Source: Micromonospora sp. WMMD882
GTDB taxonomy: Bacteria > Actinomycetota > Actinomycetes > Mycobacteriales > Micromonosporaceae
Length of the DNA stretch: 64,000 nt
Assembly: GCF_027497255.1 (NCBI RefSeq)
Contig: NZ_CP114903.1
Span: 5,084,001-5,148,000, forward strand
Reading direction: 5' to 3'
The translations under genes were made by a program, and so were the position numbers. Position 1 is the stretch's first letter. Each line of letters opens with the position of its first letter. Under the pieces are notes generated by a model. That model saw only the letters and a list, made by a program, of their open reading frames with translations, made no database searches and had not been told where the DNA came from. Positions 15,846 to 24,242 of the stretch are shown piece after piece.

Positions 15846-16823
15846 TCAATCCGCCCGGACGAGCGCGCCGGCCAGCACGTCCAGGCCGGCCCGGTCCACC
15901 CCGGCGGGCAGCAGCGGCAACTCGGTCAGCGGCGACCCCAGCTCGACCAGCTCCGCGCGGAGCGTCTCCTCCAGCTCCCGCCGGACGACCTGGTCGACCG
16001 CCTCGGCGTGCAGCCCGGCGACCGTCGCCCGGTCCGCCGGCAACCCGGCGGCGAGCAGGCCGCGCCGCAACTCGGCCTGGCCGGTGGCCCGGCCCGAGGG
16101 CAGCGCGGGCCGGGCGCCGTTGACGACGATCCGCCCGACCGGGAAACCCAGCGAGGTCAGCTCGGCGATGGCGTCCAGCGTCTCCTGGACCGGCATCTCC
16201 TCCAGCAGGGTGACCACGTGCACCGCGGTCGTCGGGGAGCGGAGCAGGGCGGCCACCCCCTCGCTCTGGGTCTTGATCGGGCCGACCTTCGCCAACCGGG
16301 CGGTCTCGGCGGTGACGTTCAGGAACCGCCCGATCCGGCCGGTCGGCGGGGCGTCCAGCACCACCGCGTCGTACACCCGACGCTGGCCGGCGGTGCGGCT
16401 GGTCGCCTCCTTCACCTTCCCGGTGAGCAGGACGTCCCGCAGGCCGGGGGCGATGGTGGTGGCGAAGTCGATCGCGCCGAGCTTGCGCAGCGCCCGGCCG
16501 GCCGCGCCCAGCTTGTAGAACATGTCGAGGTACTCCAGCAGCGCCTCCTCGGCGTCCACCGCGAGCGCCCGCACCTCCCCGCCGCCCGGGGCGTCGGTCA
16601 GGTGCCGTTCCTCGTACGGCAGCGGGCCGACGCCGAAGAGCTGGGCGATGCCCTGCCGCCCCTCGACCTCCACCAGCAGGGTGCGCCGGCCGCCGGCGGC
16701 CAGGCCGAGGGCCAGCGCGGCGGCCACGCTGGTCTTGCCGGTGCCCCCCTTGCCGGTGACCACGTGCAGGCGGGCCGGCCATCCGGGGTCGGCCGGTTCG
16801 GTGGACTGGTGGGCTGCTCGCAC
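15846..16823 (-). CDS. ArsA-like ATPase, first of pair
   Basis: A 325-residue paralogue of the ATPase downstream, with P-loop GKGGTGKT at 24-31 and a DAPPTGRIGRFL segment replacing the DTPP motif. The deviant Walker lysine (GKGG) is kept here but is GAGG in the partner, so the pair may work as a heterodimer in which the subunits differ in nucleotide handling. Orthologous position to Rv3679. The GTG start at 16823 has TAGGCT 6 nt upstream (leaderless). The two genes are on the same strand with a short gap, so read-through is likely. Confidence 0.87.
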   Translation of the reverse strand: MRAAHQSTEPADPGWPARLHVVTGKGGTGKTSVAAALALGLAAGGRRTLLVEVEGRQGIAQLFGVGPLPYEERHLTDAPGGGEVRALAVDAEEALLEYLDMFYKLGAAGRALRKLGAIDFATTIAPGLRDVLLTGKVKEATSRTAGQRRVYDAVVLDAPPTGRIGRFLNVTAETARLAKVGPIKTQSEGVAALLRSPTTAVHVVTLLEEMPVQETLDAIAELTSLGFPVGRIVVNGARPALPSGRATGQAELRRGLLAAGLPADRATVAGLHAEAVDQVVRRELEETLRAELVELGSPLTELPLLPAGVDRAGLDVLAGALVRAD

Positions 16824-16829
16824 CCGTCG

Positions 16830-16835
16830 AGCCTA
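16830..16835 (-). promoter_or_regulatory. -10 box for leaderless start of the first ATPase gene
   Basis: TAGGCT on the minus strand is followed by 6 nt and the GTG at 16823. It overlaps the 3' flank of the next gene upstream. Confidence 0.5.
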
Positions 16836-16849
16836 ACCAGCGACCCCGG

Positions 16850-17593
16850 TCAGGCGACCTCGCAGACCCACCAACCGGTCTTCTGCACCACGGTGAAACG
16901 CAACTGCTGGTCGGCGACCTTCTCGTCCTCGGTGGTCACGGTCACCGTGGTGGTCACCGTGGCGCGCTCGCCGGTCTGGTTGTCGACCGCCGGCTTGCTC
17001 CACTTGAACTTGGCGTTGCGGTGCTCGTCGGCGTACTTCTCGAGCTCGGTGATCTTGGCCGCGATCCGCTCCCGGTCCCGGGCGGAGGAACAGACCAGCT
17101 CGGTCGCCCGTTTCGCGTCCCGCTCCTGGTAGACGGCGGTGAGGAAGTCCTGGACCGCGGTGGCCGGCTCCGCCGCGCCCTCGCCGGTCTCGGTGTCGCG
17201 CAGCAGGAAGAACGCGGCGGTGCCGCCGCCACCGCAGAGCACCAGGGTGACCACCAGCGCCAGCACGGCGATCAGCGGGCCACGCCGCCGCTTCGGCGCG
17301 GCCGGCGCCGGCTGGGACCCGGCCGGCCCGAGGGATCCGTACGGGCCCGGCGGCGGGCCGGCGGGACCGGCCGGACCGTACGAGCCCGGTGGGGCGCCGG
17401 CGGGACCCGGCGGGCCGTACGACGCCGGTGGGGCGCTGGCCGGGCCGGGCGGACCGGAGGAGCCGGGCGGGCCGTACGGGGTGGATGGCGGGTCGGCGGG
17501 AACCTCGGGGCCGGTCGGGCCGGCGGGACCAGGCGGGCCGAACGGCGGACCGCTCGGCGGTGGGAACGGGCCACCCTGGGGCGGTTGGGTCAT
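16850..17593 (-). CDS. Membrane-anchored protein with collagen-like Pro/Gly N-terminus
   Basis: Not recognised by name. The 247-residue protein has a cytoplasmic N-terminal half (about 1-105) made of GPPGPAG/PPGPYG repeats, a basic KRRRG stop, one transmembrane helix (about 110-132) and an extracellular domain of about 115 residues resembling the DUF4878 / Mce-associated lipocalin-like fold (VQDFLTAVYQERDAKRATEL, then a C-terminal WWVCEV). ATG 17593 has a GGGGGAG RBS. The plan (Pro-rich tail, TM, small outer domain) is shared with the unrelated gene at 53958. It lies head-to-tail upstream of the ATPase pair and is not in the mycobacterial version of this block as far as I recall. Confidence 0.78.
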   Translation of the reverse strand: MTQPPQGGPFPPPSGPPFGPPGPAGPTGPEVPADPPSTPYGPPGSSGPPGPASAPPASYGPPGPAGAPPGSYGPAGPAGPPPGPYGSLGPAGSQPAPAAPKRRRGPLIAVLALVVTLVLCGGGGTAAFFLLRDTETGEGAAEPATAVQDFLTAVYQERDAKRATELVCSSARDRERIAAKITELEKYADEHRNAKFKWSKPAVDNQTGERATVTTTVTVTTEDEKVADQQLRFTVVQKTGWWVCEVA

Positions 17594-17800
17594 CGTCTCC
17601 CCCGAACTGTGGTCTGCGGTCACCGGCCTGGCGACGCTTGTGTGAGCGCGACGGGCGCGGCAGCGCCCCGCCCGCCCGTGAGGGTAGCGGGCGTCGCGTC
17701 GACGTGGGTGTCGGTGCCGGTCGGGGCCACCGCCCCGCTCGCCGCGCCGTTGGTCCGGCCCGGCGGCGGCGACGAGTCGGATCCGCCGGAGGAGAAGATC

Positions 17801-17848
17801 ATGCCGGACGGTATCCGGTACCGGACCGCAACGGTGTCGCATATATGA
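17801..17848 (+). CDS. Possible 15-residue leader peptide
   Basis: ATG 17801 is preceded by the excellent RBS GGAGGAGA with 5-nt spacing and encodes 15 residues (Arg, Thr and Ile codons included) before TGA at 17846. It lies 146 nt before the next plus-strand gene in a 401-bp divergent spacer that holds nothing else recognisable. No attenuator hairpin was identified, so a regulatory role is speculative. Confidence 0.3.
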   Translation: MPDGIRYRTATVSHI

Positions 17849-17994
17849 CTTTGAGTGATGATCTGGGCGCGTCCGGTTGCCGATGTCGGCTTTCGTCCCT
17901 ACGTTCGGGCGCGGTGCGGGGGCCGGGTACAGGGCGCAGGACGCCCACCCCGGAAAGCGGCAGATGGCACACGTACGATGCCCGGAGGCAGCGC

Positions 17995-18480
17995 ATGCGC
18001 GACGCGGAGAACAGCCCCCGCACCCAGTTTCCCGACAGTGGCCGGCGGTCGCCGCGCCGGGGGGCGGACGGCGATCCGGCCCCGGCCGCGCCCTGCAACG
18101 AACGACCGTACCGGCGCTGGGCGGAGCCGGTCGAGTCACCGGCGACGGCGGCGCGGTCGTGGCCGGTCGACCGGGGCCGGGACGACGAGGAGCCCGAGAC
18201 CGGGTACGTCATCCACCTGCCGGTCCGGGTGCTGGACCTGGCGGCGGCCACCGCGCTGGCCGGTCGGGTGGCCGACTCGCTCGGTTTCCTGCCCGAGCTG
18301 GACGCCGGCGAGACCACCGTCTCCACCGCCGACGACCAGAACAACCACCACCGGGTCTTCTGCGACCTGCTCCTGCCCGACCGGTCGCGCTGCCCCCAGC
18401 GCCACGGCCACCCGGGCCCGTGCGGCGAGACGCCCGCCGCCGAGCCGCGCCCCGTGCCCCGGCCGACGGCCGGGTCGTAG
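17995..18480 (+). CDS. Conserved hypothetical protein (161 aa)
   Basis: Not recognised. The hydrophilic N-terminal third is rich in Arg/Pro. A middle domain (about 65-125) begins GYVIHLPVRVLDLAAATALAGRVADSL and includes a region with NNHHRVFCDLLLPDRSRC. The short C-terminal stretch contains HGHPGPC. The two cysteines plus clustered histidines could bind a metal, but this is only a suggestion. ATG 17995 has a GGAGG RBS, with a TACGAT -10-like box just before it. It lies upstream of the DUF4177-ridA pair on the same strand and may be cotranscribed with it. Confidence 0.65.
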   Translation: MRDAENSPRTQFPDSGRRSPRRGADGDPAPAAPCNERPYRRWAEPVESPATAARSWPVDRGRDDEEPETGYVIHLPVRVLDLAAATALAGRVADSLGFLPELDAGETTVSTADDQNNHHRVFCDLLLPDRSRCPQRHGHPGPCGETPAAEPRPVPRPTAGS

Positions 18481-18525
18481 GCTGTCGGCGGAACATCCAC
18501 CCCACGACACGGGAGCCCGGCAACG

Positions 18526-18681
18526 ATGCAGAAGTGGGAGTACTCCACCGTCCCGCTGCTGGTCCACGCGACCAAGCAGATCCTCGACAACTGGGGAGAG
18601 GACGGGTGGGAGCTCGTCTCGGTGATCCCCGGCCCCAACCCGGAGCAGCTCGTCGCGTACCTCAAGCGACCCAAGGCGTGA
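18526..18681 (+). CDS. DUF4177 small protein (51 aa)
   Basis: A 51-residue protein too short for most ORF finders. The segment MQKWEYSTVPLL, followed by ILDNWGEDGWELVSVIPG, is the DUF4177 signature, a small alpha/beta fold of unknown function. It overlaps the ridA gene by 4 bp (GTGA), so the two are translationally coupled. The RBS is GGGAG about 11 nt upstream. Position between the ATPases and ridA corresponds, from memory, to the short gene Rv3678A in M. tuberculosis. Confidence 0.88.
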   Translation: MQKWEYSTVPLLVHATKQILDNWGEDGWELVSVIPGPNPEQLVAYLKRPKA

Positions 18682-19145
18682 GCGGGGTGAGCGGGGCCCG
18701 GGCGAAGCTCGCCGAGCTGGGCCTCGAACTGCCCGAGGTGGTCCCCCCGGTCGCCAGCTACGTGCCGGCGGTGCAGTCCGGGCAGACCGTCTACGTCTCC
18801 GGTCAGCTCCCGATGGCCGGGGGGAAGCTCCTGGCCACCGGCAAGGTCGGCGACGGGGTCTCCGCCGACCAGGCCAAGGACCTCGCCCGGCGCTGCGCGC
18901 TCAACGCGCTCGCCGCGATCGACGCGCTGGTCGGGCTGGAGAGCGTGGTCAAGGTCGTGAAGCTGACCGGCTTCGTCGCCTCGGCTCCCGGCTTCACCGG
19001 GCAGCCCGGCGTGATCAACGGCGCTTCCGACCTGTTCGGCGCGGTCTTCGGCGAGGCCGGCCGGCACGCCCGCAGCGCGGTCGGCGTGGCGGAGCTGCCG
19101 CTGGACGCCCCGGTCGAGGTCGAGGTCGTCGTCGAGGTCGGCTGA
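18678..19145 (+). CDS. RidA family enamine/imine deaminase
   Basis: Members of the RidA (YjgF/YER057c/UK114) family hydrolyse reactive enamines and imines made by PLP enzymes. The 155-residue product includes SGQTVYVSGQLPM, a central alpha region and the C-terminal HARSAVGVAELP motif with the conserved arginine. It is somewhat longer than E. coli RidA and matches the actinobacterial Rv3678c-type branch. The GTG at 18678 overlaps the DUF4177 stop codon; a second in-frame GTG is three codons later. It is followed by the MBL hydrolase, which has its own predicted leaderless start. Confidence 0.9.
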   Translation: MSGVSGARAKLAELGLELPEVVPPVASYVPAVQSGQTVYVSGQLPMAGGKLLATGKVGDGVSADQAKDLARRCALNALAAIDALVGLESVVKVVKLTGFVASAPGFTGQPGVINGASDLFGAVFGEAGRHARSAVGVAELPLDAPVEVEVVVEVG

Positions 19146-19198
19146 GCCGACCGGCCCGGGGCGGCTTCCAAGATCGCGGGAAGTCGCCGTCCGGGCCG

Positions 19199-19204
19199 TA
19201 CGAT
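19199..19204 (+). promoter_or_regulatory. -10 box for leaderless start of the MBL hydrolase gene
   Basis: TACGAT is followed by 7 nt and the ATG at 19212. There is no RBS in the interval. Confidence 0.55.
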
Positions 19205-19211
19205 CGCAGCC

Positions 19212-20045
19212 ATGACGGGGCACATGACGACACCGGCGGCCGCGCTCGCGGACACGCTGCCGGAGTGGGTGACGTTGCTGCGCGCGCCGAACCCCGGCCC
19301 GATGACCCTGGACGGCACCAACACCTGGATCCTGGGCACGCCGGACGGCCCGGGCCGGATCGTGGTCGATCCGGGTCCCGCCGACGAGGGGCACCTGGCC
19401 CGGATCGCCGCCCACGCGCCGATCCGACTCGTGTTGATCACCCACGGGCACCCGGACCACACCGAGGGCGCGGCCCGGCTCGCCGAGCTGCTCGGCGGCG
19501 CGCCGGTGCGGGCCGTCGACCCGGCGCACTGCCACGCCGCCCCGCCGCTGGCCGAAGCGGACCTGTCCACCGGTGACGACCTGCGGATCGAGCTGCTGTC
19601 GACCCCCGGGCACACCGCCGACTCGGTCTGCTTCCTGGTCGGGCGGGGCGACGGTCAGGTGGTGCTGACCGGGGACACCATCCTCGGCCGGGGCACCACC
19701 GTGGTCGCCCACCCCGACGGCGACCTGACCGACTACCTGGCCAGCCTGAGCCGGCTGGCCGCGTACCGGGGCGTCCCGGCGCTGCCGGGACACGGCCCGG
19801 CGCTGGCCGACTGCGGGGCGGCCGCCGGGTTCTACCTGGCCCACCGCCACGCCCGGCTCGACCAGGTCCGGCAGGCGGTGGCCGCCGGGGCGACCACCCC
19901 GGCCGAGGTGGTCGCCGCGGTCTACGCCGACGTGGACCGGACGCTGTGGTGGGCGGCCGAGCTGTCGGTCCGCGCCCAGCTCGCGCACCTCGACCGCGAG
20001 CGTCCCGGGGTCGACCCTGACGAGCCGCGGACAGGTCGGCCGTGA
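19212..20045 (+). CDS. MBL-fold hydrolase (LACTB2 / Rv3677c type)
   Basis: A 277-residue metallo-beta-lactamase-fold hydrolase. The metal-site motif THGHPDHTEG is at about residues 77-86, with later ligands in STPGHTAD and LTGDTILGRG. The C-terminal helical region (about 215-277) is typical of LACTB2-like proteins, which in animals act as endoribonucleases; the bacterial substrate is unknown. It keeps the position of Rv3677c beside ridA. Its stop codon overlaps the start of the cyclase gene (GTGA), suggesting coupled translation of the two. Confidence 0.9.
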   Translation: MTGHMTTPAAALADTLPEWVTLLRAPNPGPMTLDGTNTWILGTPDGPGRIVVDPGPADEGHLARIAAHAPIRLVLITHGHPDHTEGAARLAELLGGAPVRAVDPAHCHAAPPLAEADLSTGDDLRIELLSTPGHTADSVCFLVGRGDGQVVLTGDTILGRGTTVVAHPDGDLTDYLASLSRLAAYRGVPALPGHGPALADCGAAAGFYLAHRHARLDQVRQAVAAGATTPAEVVAAVYADVDRTLWWAAELSVRAQLAHLDRERPGVDPDEPRTGRP

Positions 20046-23000
20046 CCTGCCCGGTGTGTGGCACCGTCGCCGTCCCGGGGGCGCGGTTCTGCCACAACTG
20101 CGGGGCCGCCCTGCCGGCCGCGGCGACCCTCCCGGCCGCCGAGCGCCGGGTGGTCACCGTCCTCTTCGGTGACCTCTCCGACTTCACCTCCTGGTCGGAG
20201 GACCTCGACCCGGAGCGGGTCGGCGCGGTCACCGACCGGGTGCTCGCCGCGCTGGCGGGCGCGGTGAAGACCTTCGGCGGGCACGTCGACAAGCTGACCG
20301 GCGACGGGATCATGGCGGTCTTCGGCGCGCCGGTGGCCCACGAGGACGACGCCGAGCGGGCCGTCCGGGCCGCGTTGTCCATGCAGCGGGCGGTCCGCCG
20401 GGTGCTCGACGACGAACGCGGCGGCGGCGCGCCGCTGGGCCTGCGGGTCGGGTTGAACACCGGGGACGTGATCGCCGGCATCCAGGCCGCCATCGAGTAC
20501 ACGGTCATCGGGGACACCGTGAACACCGCCGCCCGGCTGGCCGACGCCGCCGCCGTCGGCGCCGTGTACGCGGGTCCGCGTACCTCCGCCGCGACCCGGC
20601 ACGTCACCTCCTGGCGGGCGTTGCGCCCGCTGCGGCTCAAGGGCAAACGCGAGCCGGTCGAGGCGTACGAGCTGCTCGGCCTCCTGGACGCCCCGGGCAC
20701 CCGCTCCGGTCTCGGTGACGAGGCGCCCTTCGTCGGCCGGGAGGCCGAGGTCGGCCGGGTCGCCGGCCGGCTCGCCGAGGTGATCGACCGGGGTGAGCCG
20801 GGGGTGCTGCTGATGACCGCCGAGGCGGGCATCGGCAAGTCCCGGTTCGCCGCCGAGGTGGAACGCCTCGCCGCCGGGTACGACGTCGGGCCCGGCCGGT
20901 ACGCCGCGCACACCGGCGCGCGGGTGCTGTCGGTGCGCTGCGCGGCCTTCGGTGAGCGCCGCCGGTTCGCGCCGCTGGCCGACCTGGTGCGGGCCGCGGT
21001 CGGGTTGCCCGGCGACGACACCGCGACGGCGATGACCCGGCCGGCCGTGGAGGAACGCCTGCGCCGGCTCGGGCAGCGGCTGGCCCGGCTGCGCCCCGCC
21101 CCGCCGCCGCTGGCCACCGACCAGTTGCTGGCCCTGCTCGGCTACGTCGACCTGCCCGGCGCGCACGGCGGCCCGGCCGACGACGCCGAGTGGAACGGCG
21201 CCAACCCGTCCCCGGACGCCGAGGCGGCGCCGGCGGCCGTGGCCGCGCTGCTGAGCGCGCTGGCCGCCGAGGCTCCGCTGGTGATGGTCGTCGACGACCT
21301 GCACGACGCCACCGGGGACACCATCGGCGCGCTGGGGGTGACCCTGTCCCGGCTGACCGGGCCGGTGCTGGTGCTGCTGCTCGGCCGACCGGAGCTGGTC
21401 CGCAGGGCCGGGGCGCTGACCCGGCTGGCCGACGCCGAGGTGCACGCGCTGCCGCCGCTACGCGGAGCGGACGCCTCCCGGCTGCTCACCACGTACCTCG
21501 GCGGGGGGAAGCTGCCCCAGCCGGACACCGACCGGCTGCTCGCCACCGCCCAGGGCAACCCGTTCTACCTGGCCGAGCTGGTGACCCTGCTGATGGAGCG
21601 GGGCGCGCTGACCGCCGGGGCGGAGCGGGACGCCACCGGCGCGGCCACCTGGCGGCTGGCGCCGGGCTCGCTGGGCAGCCGGCTGCTCTCCCGGGACCTC
21701 GCCGCCGTCCTGGCGGCCCGGATCGACGCCCTGCCCGCCGAGGCGCGCTCGGTGCTGCGGGACGCCGCGGTGGTCGGCGACACCGTGCCGGCCGGCACCC
21801 TGGAGGCGCTGCGCGAGCGCCGGACCGGGCGGGACGGCCGACCGGCGGCGGTGGTGGCGGTGGAGCTGGACCGGGCCGTGGAGGAGCTGCTGCAACGCCG
21901 GATGCTGCACCGGACCCGGACCGGGTGGTCCTTCGCCACCCCGCTGATGCGTGAGGCCGCGTACGCCGGGGTCAGCAAGGCCGACGCGGCGGACCGGCAC
22001 GCCGCGCTGGTCCGCTGGGCCGCGGCGGTCGGCGACGACGCGGCGCCCGTGCCCGCGCCGCCGGCCGGGTTCACCGAGGCCGCCCGGGACGCGTTCGTGG
22101 CCGAGCACGCCGAGCGGGCCACCGCGCTGGCCGACGCGGTCAAGCTGCGGCCGGACGCGCCGGCCCGGACGGTGGCCCCGCTGGGGGTCGACGCGCTCGG
22201 CCGGGCTGCCCGCCGCTCGCTGTCCGCCGGGGAGCCGGCGCTGGCCGTCGAGTACGCCGAACGCGCCGCCGAGCTGGCCCGGGACGGGCTGCCGGTGGCC
22301 GACCGCCTGGTGCACGCCCGGGCGCTGCTCCAGATCGGACGGGCCACCGACGCGTTGGCCTCCGCCGAGAAGCTCGCCGCGAACGCGGCCGACGACGGGG
22401 CGACCCGGGCCAGCGCGCTGCTGCTCGCCGGGCAGGCGTACCAGAACCTGGGTGACCTGGGCCGGGCGGTGGCGAGCTGGCAGGAGGCGTTGCAGGTGGC
22501 CGCCGCCGCCGAGCTGCCCACCCTGCGTGCCTCGGCGATGCGGCGGCTCGGGATGGCGGACTTCGTCAGCGGCCGGCTCGGTCAGGCGAGCAGCCGGCTG
22601 GCCGCCGCGTACCAGGTCAGCCTGGCCGCGCAGGACCCACGCGGGCAGGCGTGGTCGTTGCAGAACCTGGCCTGGGTGACCACCACCCGGGGCGACTTCG
22701 CCGGCACCGACGCCGTGCTCGGCCGGGCCGCGCGGCTCTTCGCCGAGCTGAAGGACCCGTACGGGCGGGCCTGGCTGCGTGGGACGACCGCGTTCGCCCG
22801 GCTGCTCGCCGGGCGGCTCGGCGAGGCGTGCCGGTTGGCGCGGATCTTCCTGCCGTTCGGGGAGCGCATCGGCGAGGCGTGGGCGGTGGGCACGCTCCGG
22901 GCGGTCGACGCGTTCGCCGCCGCCGAGTTGGGCGAGCTCGCCGACGCGGACCGGTCGGCGCGGCGCGCGTACCGGGACTTCGTGGCCGCCTCGGACGACT

Positions 23001-23653
23001 GGGGACGCGGCTTCGCGCTGGTCGTGCGGGGCGTGGTGGCGCGCGGGCTGGGCGAGCCGGAGCACGCCGCCGACCTGCTCTCCGACGCGCTCAGGCAGGC
23101 GGAGCGGACGGCGCATCCGCTGCTCACCGGGATGGCCGGCACGTTGCGCGGGTTCGTGGCGCTGGAGCTGGGCGACGGCGCGGTCGCCGAGCGGTACGCG
23201 CGGACGGTGCTGGCCGCGGTGGAGCCGCACAACCCGCAGGCGCCGGCCCAGGTGGGGCCCCGGGTGCTGCTGGCGATGGCCCGGCTGGCGGCGGGTGACC
23301 CGGGCACCGCGGTGGGGTTGCTCGCCCCGGTCGCCACCGCGGTCAACGCCCCCTCGCTGCTGTTCTCGCGCCGGCAGACCGTGGCCCGGTACGCCGAGGC
23401 GCTGCTCGCCCTCGGTCAGATCGAGCAGGCGCTGGACTGGGCCCGGCGGGCGGTGGCCGCGCCGGCCGAGGACGTGCGCAGCCAGGTGGTCGCGCAGCGG
23501 GTGCTGGCCGAGACGTCGCTCGCGGCCGGCCGGCCGGTCGAGGCGTTGGCCGCCGCCGACGAGGCGGTCCGCCTGGCGTACGCCACGGAGCAGCGCGGCG
23601 AGCGGGCCGCCGCCGACGCCCTGCGGGCCCGGCTGACCGCTCCCGCAGGTTAG
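20042..23653 (+). CDS. Class IIIb adenylate cyclase with ATPase and TPR domains (sAC-like)
   Basis: A 1203-residue multidomain cyclase predicted to make cAMP. An N-terminal zinc ribbon (C3, C6, C17, C20) is followed by a class III cyclase domain (about 35-200) with metal aspartates D44 and D88, purine-selecting K84 and T154, and transition-state residues N161 and R165. The Lys/Thr pair is the class IIIb signature. Next come an AAA/STAND-type ATPase (P-loop near 262-270, AEAGIGKS) and a long C-terminal array of TPR-like helical repeats (about 690-1195). This order mirrors mammalian soluble adenylyl cyclase. GTG 20042 overlaps the MBL stop. Its natural effector, Crp, is encoded about 24 kb downstream. 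A repeat element overlaps its stop codon. Confidence 0.88.
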   Translation: MTCPVCGTVAVPGARFCHNCGAALPAAATLPAAERRVVTVLFGDLSDFTSWSEDLDPERVGAVTDRVLAALAGAVKTFGGHVDKLTGDGIMAVFGAPVAHEDDAERAVRAALSMQRAVRRVLDDERGGGAPLGLRVGLNTGDVIAGIQAAIEYTVIGDTVNTAARLADAAAVGAVYAGPRTSAATRHVTSWRALRPLRLKGKREPVEAYELLGLLDAPGTRSGLGDEAPFVGREAEVGRVAGRLAEVIDRGEPGVLLMTAEAGIGKSRFAAEVERLAAGYDVGPGRYAAHTGARVLSVRCAAFGERRRFAPLADLVRAAVGLPGDDTATAMTRPAVEERLRRLGQRLARLRPAPPPLATDQLLALLGYVDLPGAHGGPADDAEWNGANPSPDAEAAPAAVAALLSALAAEAPLVMVVDDLHDATGDTIGALGVTLSRLTGPVLVLLLGRPELVRRAGALTRLADAEVHALPPLRGADASRLLTTYLGGGKLPQPDTDRLLATAQGNPFYLAELVTLLMERGALTAGAERDATGAATWRLAPGSLGSRLLSRDLAAVLAARIDALPAEARSVLRDAAVVGDTVPAGTLEALRERRTGRDGRPAAVVAVELDRAVEELLQRRMLHRTRTGWSFATPLMREAAYAGVSKADAADRHAALVRWAAAVGDDAAPVPAPPAGFTEAARDAFVAEHAERATALADAVKLRPDAPARTVAPLGVDALGRAARRSLSAGEPALAVEYAERAAELARDGLPVADRLVHARALLQIGRATDALASAEKLAANAADDGATRASALLLAGQAYQNLGDLGRAVASWQEALQVAAAAELPTLRASAMRRLGMADFVSGRLGQASSRLAAAYQVSLAAQDPRGQAWSLQNLAWVTTTRGDFAGTDAVLGRAARLFAELKDPYGRAWLRGTTAFARLLAGRLGEACRLARIFLPFGERIGEAWAVGTLRAVDAFAAAELGELADADRSARRAYRDFVAASDDWGRGFALVVRGVVARGLGEPEHAADLLSDALRQAERTAHPLLTGMAGTLRGFVALELGDGAVAERYARTVLAAVEPHNPQAPAQVGPRVLLAMARLAAGDPGTAVGLLAPVATAVNAPSLLFSRRQTVARYAEALLALGQIEQALDWARRAVAAPAEDVRSQVVAQRVLAETSLAAGRPVEALAAADEAVRLAYATEQRGERAAADALRARLTAPAG

Positions 23654-23707
23654 GAAGGGCGCCTTGTTACCGCCCGGTGTAGCGGAAGGGTCCCTTCCTT
23701 GCGCGTG
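23645..23707. repeat. 63-bp palindromic repeat element, copy 1 (on cyclase stop codon)
   Basis: The element begins GCAGGTTAGGAAGGG and ends CCCTTCCTTGCGCGTG; the outer AAGG/CCTT arms are complementary. The TAG stop codon of the cyclase (23651-23653) is inside it. It aligns without gaps to 33336-33398 at about 46 of 63 positions. I believe similar short intergenic repeats are common in Micromonospora, but that is from memory. Confidence 0.7.
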
Positions 23708-23752
23708 CGGCGGCGGCTAGCGTGTGGGTTTTCCGGCACAGGAGGACCGTTC

Positions 23753-24211
23753 ATGAGGCTGCCACGTTCCGCCGCCGGCTGGACCGTCGCGGTCTTCGGC
23801 GGGCTGGCCCTGACCATGGGCGCGCTCGGGTTGCTCTGGCCGGCGGGCCTGCTGGGGCTGATGGGGCTGACCGTGCCGACCGGCCGGGCGCCCGGCGACC
23901 ACACCGGCGCCTTCCTGCTCGCCTCCTCGATGGCGGCGTTCAACATGGGGGTCTACTACCTGCTCGCGGCGGTCACCGACTGGCGGGCGTTCTTCCGGTT
24001 CTCGGTGGTGTTCCGGCTGGTCACGGTCGTCGTGTTCGTGATCGCGGTGGTCGCGGAGATCGCCCCGGGCCGGTTTCTCGGGGTGGCGGCCTGGGAGGGG
24101 CTGGGGGCGTTGGCGACCGCGCTCGGCCTGCGTCACGACGCCCGGGCGGTGACCCCGGCGGCGGCCGGTGGACCGGTGTCATCGACGCCGGTCACGGGTG
24201 CGGGCCGCTGA
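23753..24211 (+). CDS. Small four-helix membrane protein
   Basis: A 152-residue protein with four predicted transmembrane helices (about 8-30, 48-70, 78-96 and 100-122) and a short hydrophilic tail. Nothing enzymatic is visible; it resembles the many actinobacterial proteins annotated only as hypothetical membrane proteins. ATG 23753 has an AGGAGG RBS. It lies between the cyclase and kinase genes on the same strand and may be transcribed with either. Confidence 0.75.
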   Translation: MRLPRSAAGWTVAVFGGLALTMGALGLLWPAGLLGLMGLTVPTGRAPGDHTGAFLLASSMAAFNMGVYYLLAAVTDWRAFFRFSVVFRLVTVVVFVIAVVAEIAPGRFLGVAAWEGLGALATALGLRHDARAVTPAAAGGPVSSTPVTGAGR

Positions 24212-24229
24212 GCTGCCGGACGAGTTGGG

Positions 24230-24235
24230 TATTTT
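24230..24235 (+). promoter_or_regulatory. -10 box for leaderless start of the kinase gene
   Basis: TATTTT, one of the most AT-rich hexamers in the area, is followed by 7 nt and the GTG at 24243. Confidence 0.55.
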
Positions 24236-24242
24236 CGAAGCT

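Noticed and set aside
17272..17574. Tandem-repeat or CRISPR-like look of the Gly/Pro coding region
   Set aside because: Periodicity reflects the GPPGPAG collagen-like codons of the gene at 16850-17593; there are no conserved repeats with unique spacers.
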